Source: Symsagittifera roscoffensis (lineage: Eukaryota; Xenacoelomorpha; Acoela; Convolutidae). Taken from it: a DNA stretch of 64,000 nt. This document shows, piece by piece, positions 62,241 through 64,000 of the stretch. The stretch spans positions 35,101,436-35,165,435 of the forward strand of contig NC_087068.1 of NCBI RefSeq assembly GCF_963678635.1. The letters are read 5' to 3'. The translations under genes were made by a program, and so were the position numbers. Under the pieces are notes generated by a model that was not told the DNA's origin, searched no databases, and saw only the letters and a program-made list of their open reading frames with translations. Every line of letters starts with the position of its first letter. Within the stretch, counting starts at the first letter, position 1.

Positions 62241-62619
62241 CTTTTCACAAAGCCCAGCATGCAATTTGTAACTTCCTCTGCTTCATCTCCGTTCCTTATC
62301 CCAAATGACAGGGCATACCTCATCCATCTTAGCTCTTAATTAAACCAATTTTCAGATGCCCTGTACCTTCAACGTAACTTTTGACTCTTGAAAACACTGA
62401 CAGCTATTCAGTCTGATCCCTCCGCTAGCCTGCTAACAGCGATTTCAAACTCTTTTCTCTAACTTTTCAATTATATCGCCTCCAACTCTACCTTCGCTAC
62501 CAACTCTAGTCGCAATCAACTCTACTCTGGACTTGACCATGGAATTGCCAGCACACCTCGCCACCGTGAACAATTAACCAGCATTTCTTCGTGCGAGGTA
62601 CTACTCGCCACGGGGCTTT

Positions 62620-62751
62620 ATGGTAGACATGAGTTTTGTCATACAGCTGTCTCATAGAGCCACAAAACATCCTAATTACACCAACACGCGTGCCAGCCTA
62701 CTTGAAAAGCGCATGGAGGAGTACATTGGCATTGAGGACTCAATGGACTGA
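62620..62751 (+). CDS. Small open frame kept in both segment copies (B)
   Basis: Counterpart of 57236-57367: 43 codons, one substitution (Ala to Thr), no stop. The doubt is the same: the conservation could simply reflect a recent duplication. Confidence 0.22.
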   Translation: MVDMSFVIQLSHRATKHPNYTNTRASLLEKRMEEYIGIEDSMD

Positions 62752-62971
62752 TTTCAGCTCCAAACAAATGACGGCGGCGCGACTTTGAACGGTGGGCATG
62801 AGAGTGGGTACAACCGCAGATAATAGGAAAAGAGAGAAAAAAGAGAGAAAACTTACATTAACTTTTATCCAATGCGTGAATATAATTATAACCTTATTAT
62901 TTGTTACTTAGTCCCACAAAATATTAAGTTGGAAGTAATCAGGCTAAAGCATAAATTAGGTAGATCAAGTT

Positions 62972-63206
62972 ATCGCACATTGCTGAGCGGCTAAGACTTT
63001 TGTCCAAGAAAACAAACAACAGTGTTTGATTCCCGCAAGAAACTTTTTTCCATACACCAGGAAAACTGAAAAAAAATTGGCACGAAAAACACCTCACAAT
63101 AAGAAAATTTGGGAAAATGCTCACGGCTCGCCTCCATAGCCTAGCGGACAATGCACGCGTCCATCATGACACAGACCCCGCTTCGAATCCGCTTCGCCGA
63201 GTATCG
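62972..63206 (+). pseudogene. Two tRNA-like Pol III box sequences (copy B)
   Basis: Same arrangement as 57588-57822 with a few substitutions (TTGCTGAGCGG for TGGCTGAGCGG, for example), which further weaken the first box A. Confidence 0.33.
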
Positions 63207-64000
63207 GGAACCTATGGTTCCTTTTATTAAAATGTCTTAATGAAGTAAATAACGCAAAATTGTTGAATAAACTGAGTGTCATCAAAACTGATTTCAGTGT
63301 CATCAAACACCGCGAAATTTCGTGTGATAGAAAAATTCAGGCCTTTTTTCTCAAAATTGTGACAACAATTTGATTTTACTTGGAAACCGAATTACAACAA
63401 ATGTGGCTTGAATATGATACCACACTCCGAGCTTTCTTCGAGGTAAACAAAATCGAGCAAAAACGTAAGAAAGAACCATCACACCCCTTTGGCTCAGAAA
63501 ACCGAATGAAGAAGTCTGGAACAGATTGAGTGCTGATCAAAAAAAGTACAGCCATTATAGTTATGTGATTTCCAAGGGGAACTTAACATGCACAGAGGGT
63601 TAGCTGCAAATCGCAAACACAGGCAACAAACGATTGCATAACTGAGCTCCAAAATCAGCCGCTCTAAAAACAAACATTACCAACAGACAGTTCGAAAAGA
63701 GTTAATGAACGCAAGAAAAACATAATGACTTAGTTTCCAAAATCTTTCTTTTCGAATTTGAAAGAAAAAAATAGATGCCCATATTGCGTTTTTTATTTTT
63801 TAGAACAATTTATGATTTTTTTTAATATCCCAATTTCAGAACGCTGGATCAATAGATTACTTGTTTGAACCGCTGGGAAATCTGAAAATTGAATTCCACT
63901 TTCGACACTAGAAGTCTATCACATTTTTGTGCCTTTTACACTTTTGCTGTTTGATAGAGGATTTCGATGATCTGAACGCAGTTATACAGCATGTCATAAA

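Larger units (their letters stand above)
59858..64000. repeat. Large segmental repeat, copy B (runs off the window)
   Basis: Starts agagcacagaggcgaagctt as copy A does and stays colinear to the window end, where it equals copy A near 58824-58863. Offsets fall from 6952 to 5137 through the three deficits noted for copy A. It also has about 46 bp near 61970-62015 that copy A lacks. Confidence 0.9.

Overview
The window looks like intron-rich, AT-rich, repeat-choked nuclear DNA from a metazoan, most likely an invertebrate. I see no bacterial operons, ribosome-binding sites or dense coding. I see non-LTR retrotransposons, hAT-type miniature elements with 8-bp target duplications, a decayed type-B DNA polymerase of the kind carried by self-synthesising DNA transposons, satellites, and exon-like GC-richer islands with plausible splice sites. 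I cannot name the species. One 200-N assembly gap lies at 39663-39862.

Layout. 332-3740: wreck of a plus-strand DNA polymerase B gene with N-terminal zinc fingers. 4230-10715: nine units of a ~755-bp tandem repeat. 11433-19041: a ~3.8-kb direct tandem duplication whose two copies each carry what looks like the last exon of a minus-strand membrane-protein gene; copy 2 later received a hAT miniature element. 19190-22960: broken plus-strand LINE (endonuclease, reverse transcriptase, RNase H), interrupted by a self-complementary 'accgctcaaa' element that holds an Arg-tRNA-like sequence and ending next to a pure (CAA)311 tract. 24.8-32 kb: nine more miniature elements of three related families, a LINE tail, and two more exon-like islands (27950-28192 and 31055-31215). 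33140-39662: CpG-rich 21-bp minisatellite in 550-880-bp higher-order units, running into the gap. 40880-45600: tandem ~2.2-kb duplication of a dispersed repeat family. 47831-49537 and 51096-51664: two copies of a hairpin-headed element with an internal ~165-bp tandem repeat, Helentron/DINE-like. 52068-52652: an unrecognised minus-strand open frame of 194 codons. 52906-64000: two copies of a retroelement-like segment with a gag-like fragment, into which a minus-strand LINE inserted before the segment was duplicated.

How the parts relate. The only plausible host gene is the minus-strand multi-pass membrane protein spread over 31.2 to 14.9 kb. Its exon b donor and exon c acceptor are phase-compatible, and its introns hold most of the mobile elements. 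Nearly everything else is mobile or satellite DNA in various stages of decay. Nesting gives relative ages: LINE before foldback insertion at 20 kb; 3.8-kb duplication before the miniature element at 17667; LINE insertion before the 52.9/59.9-kb duplication.
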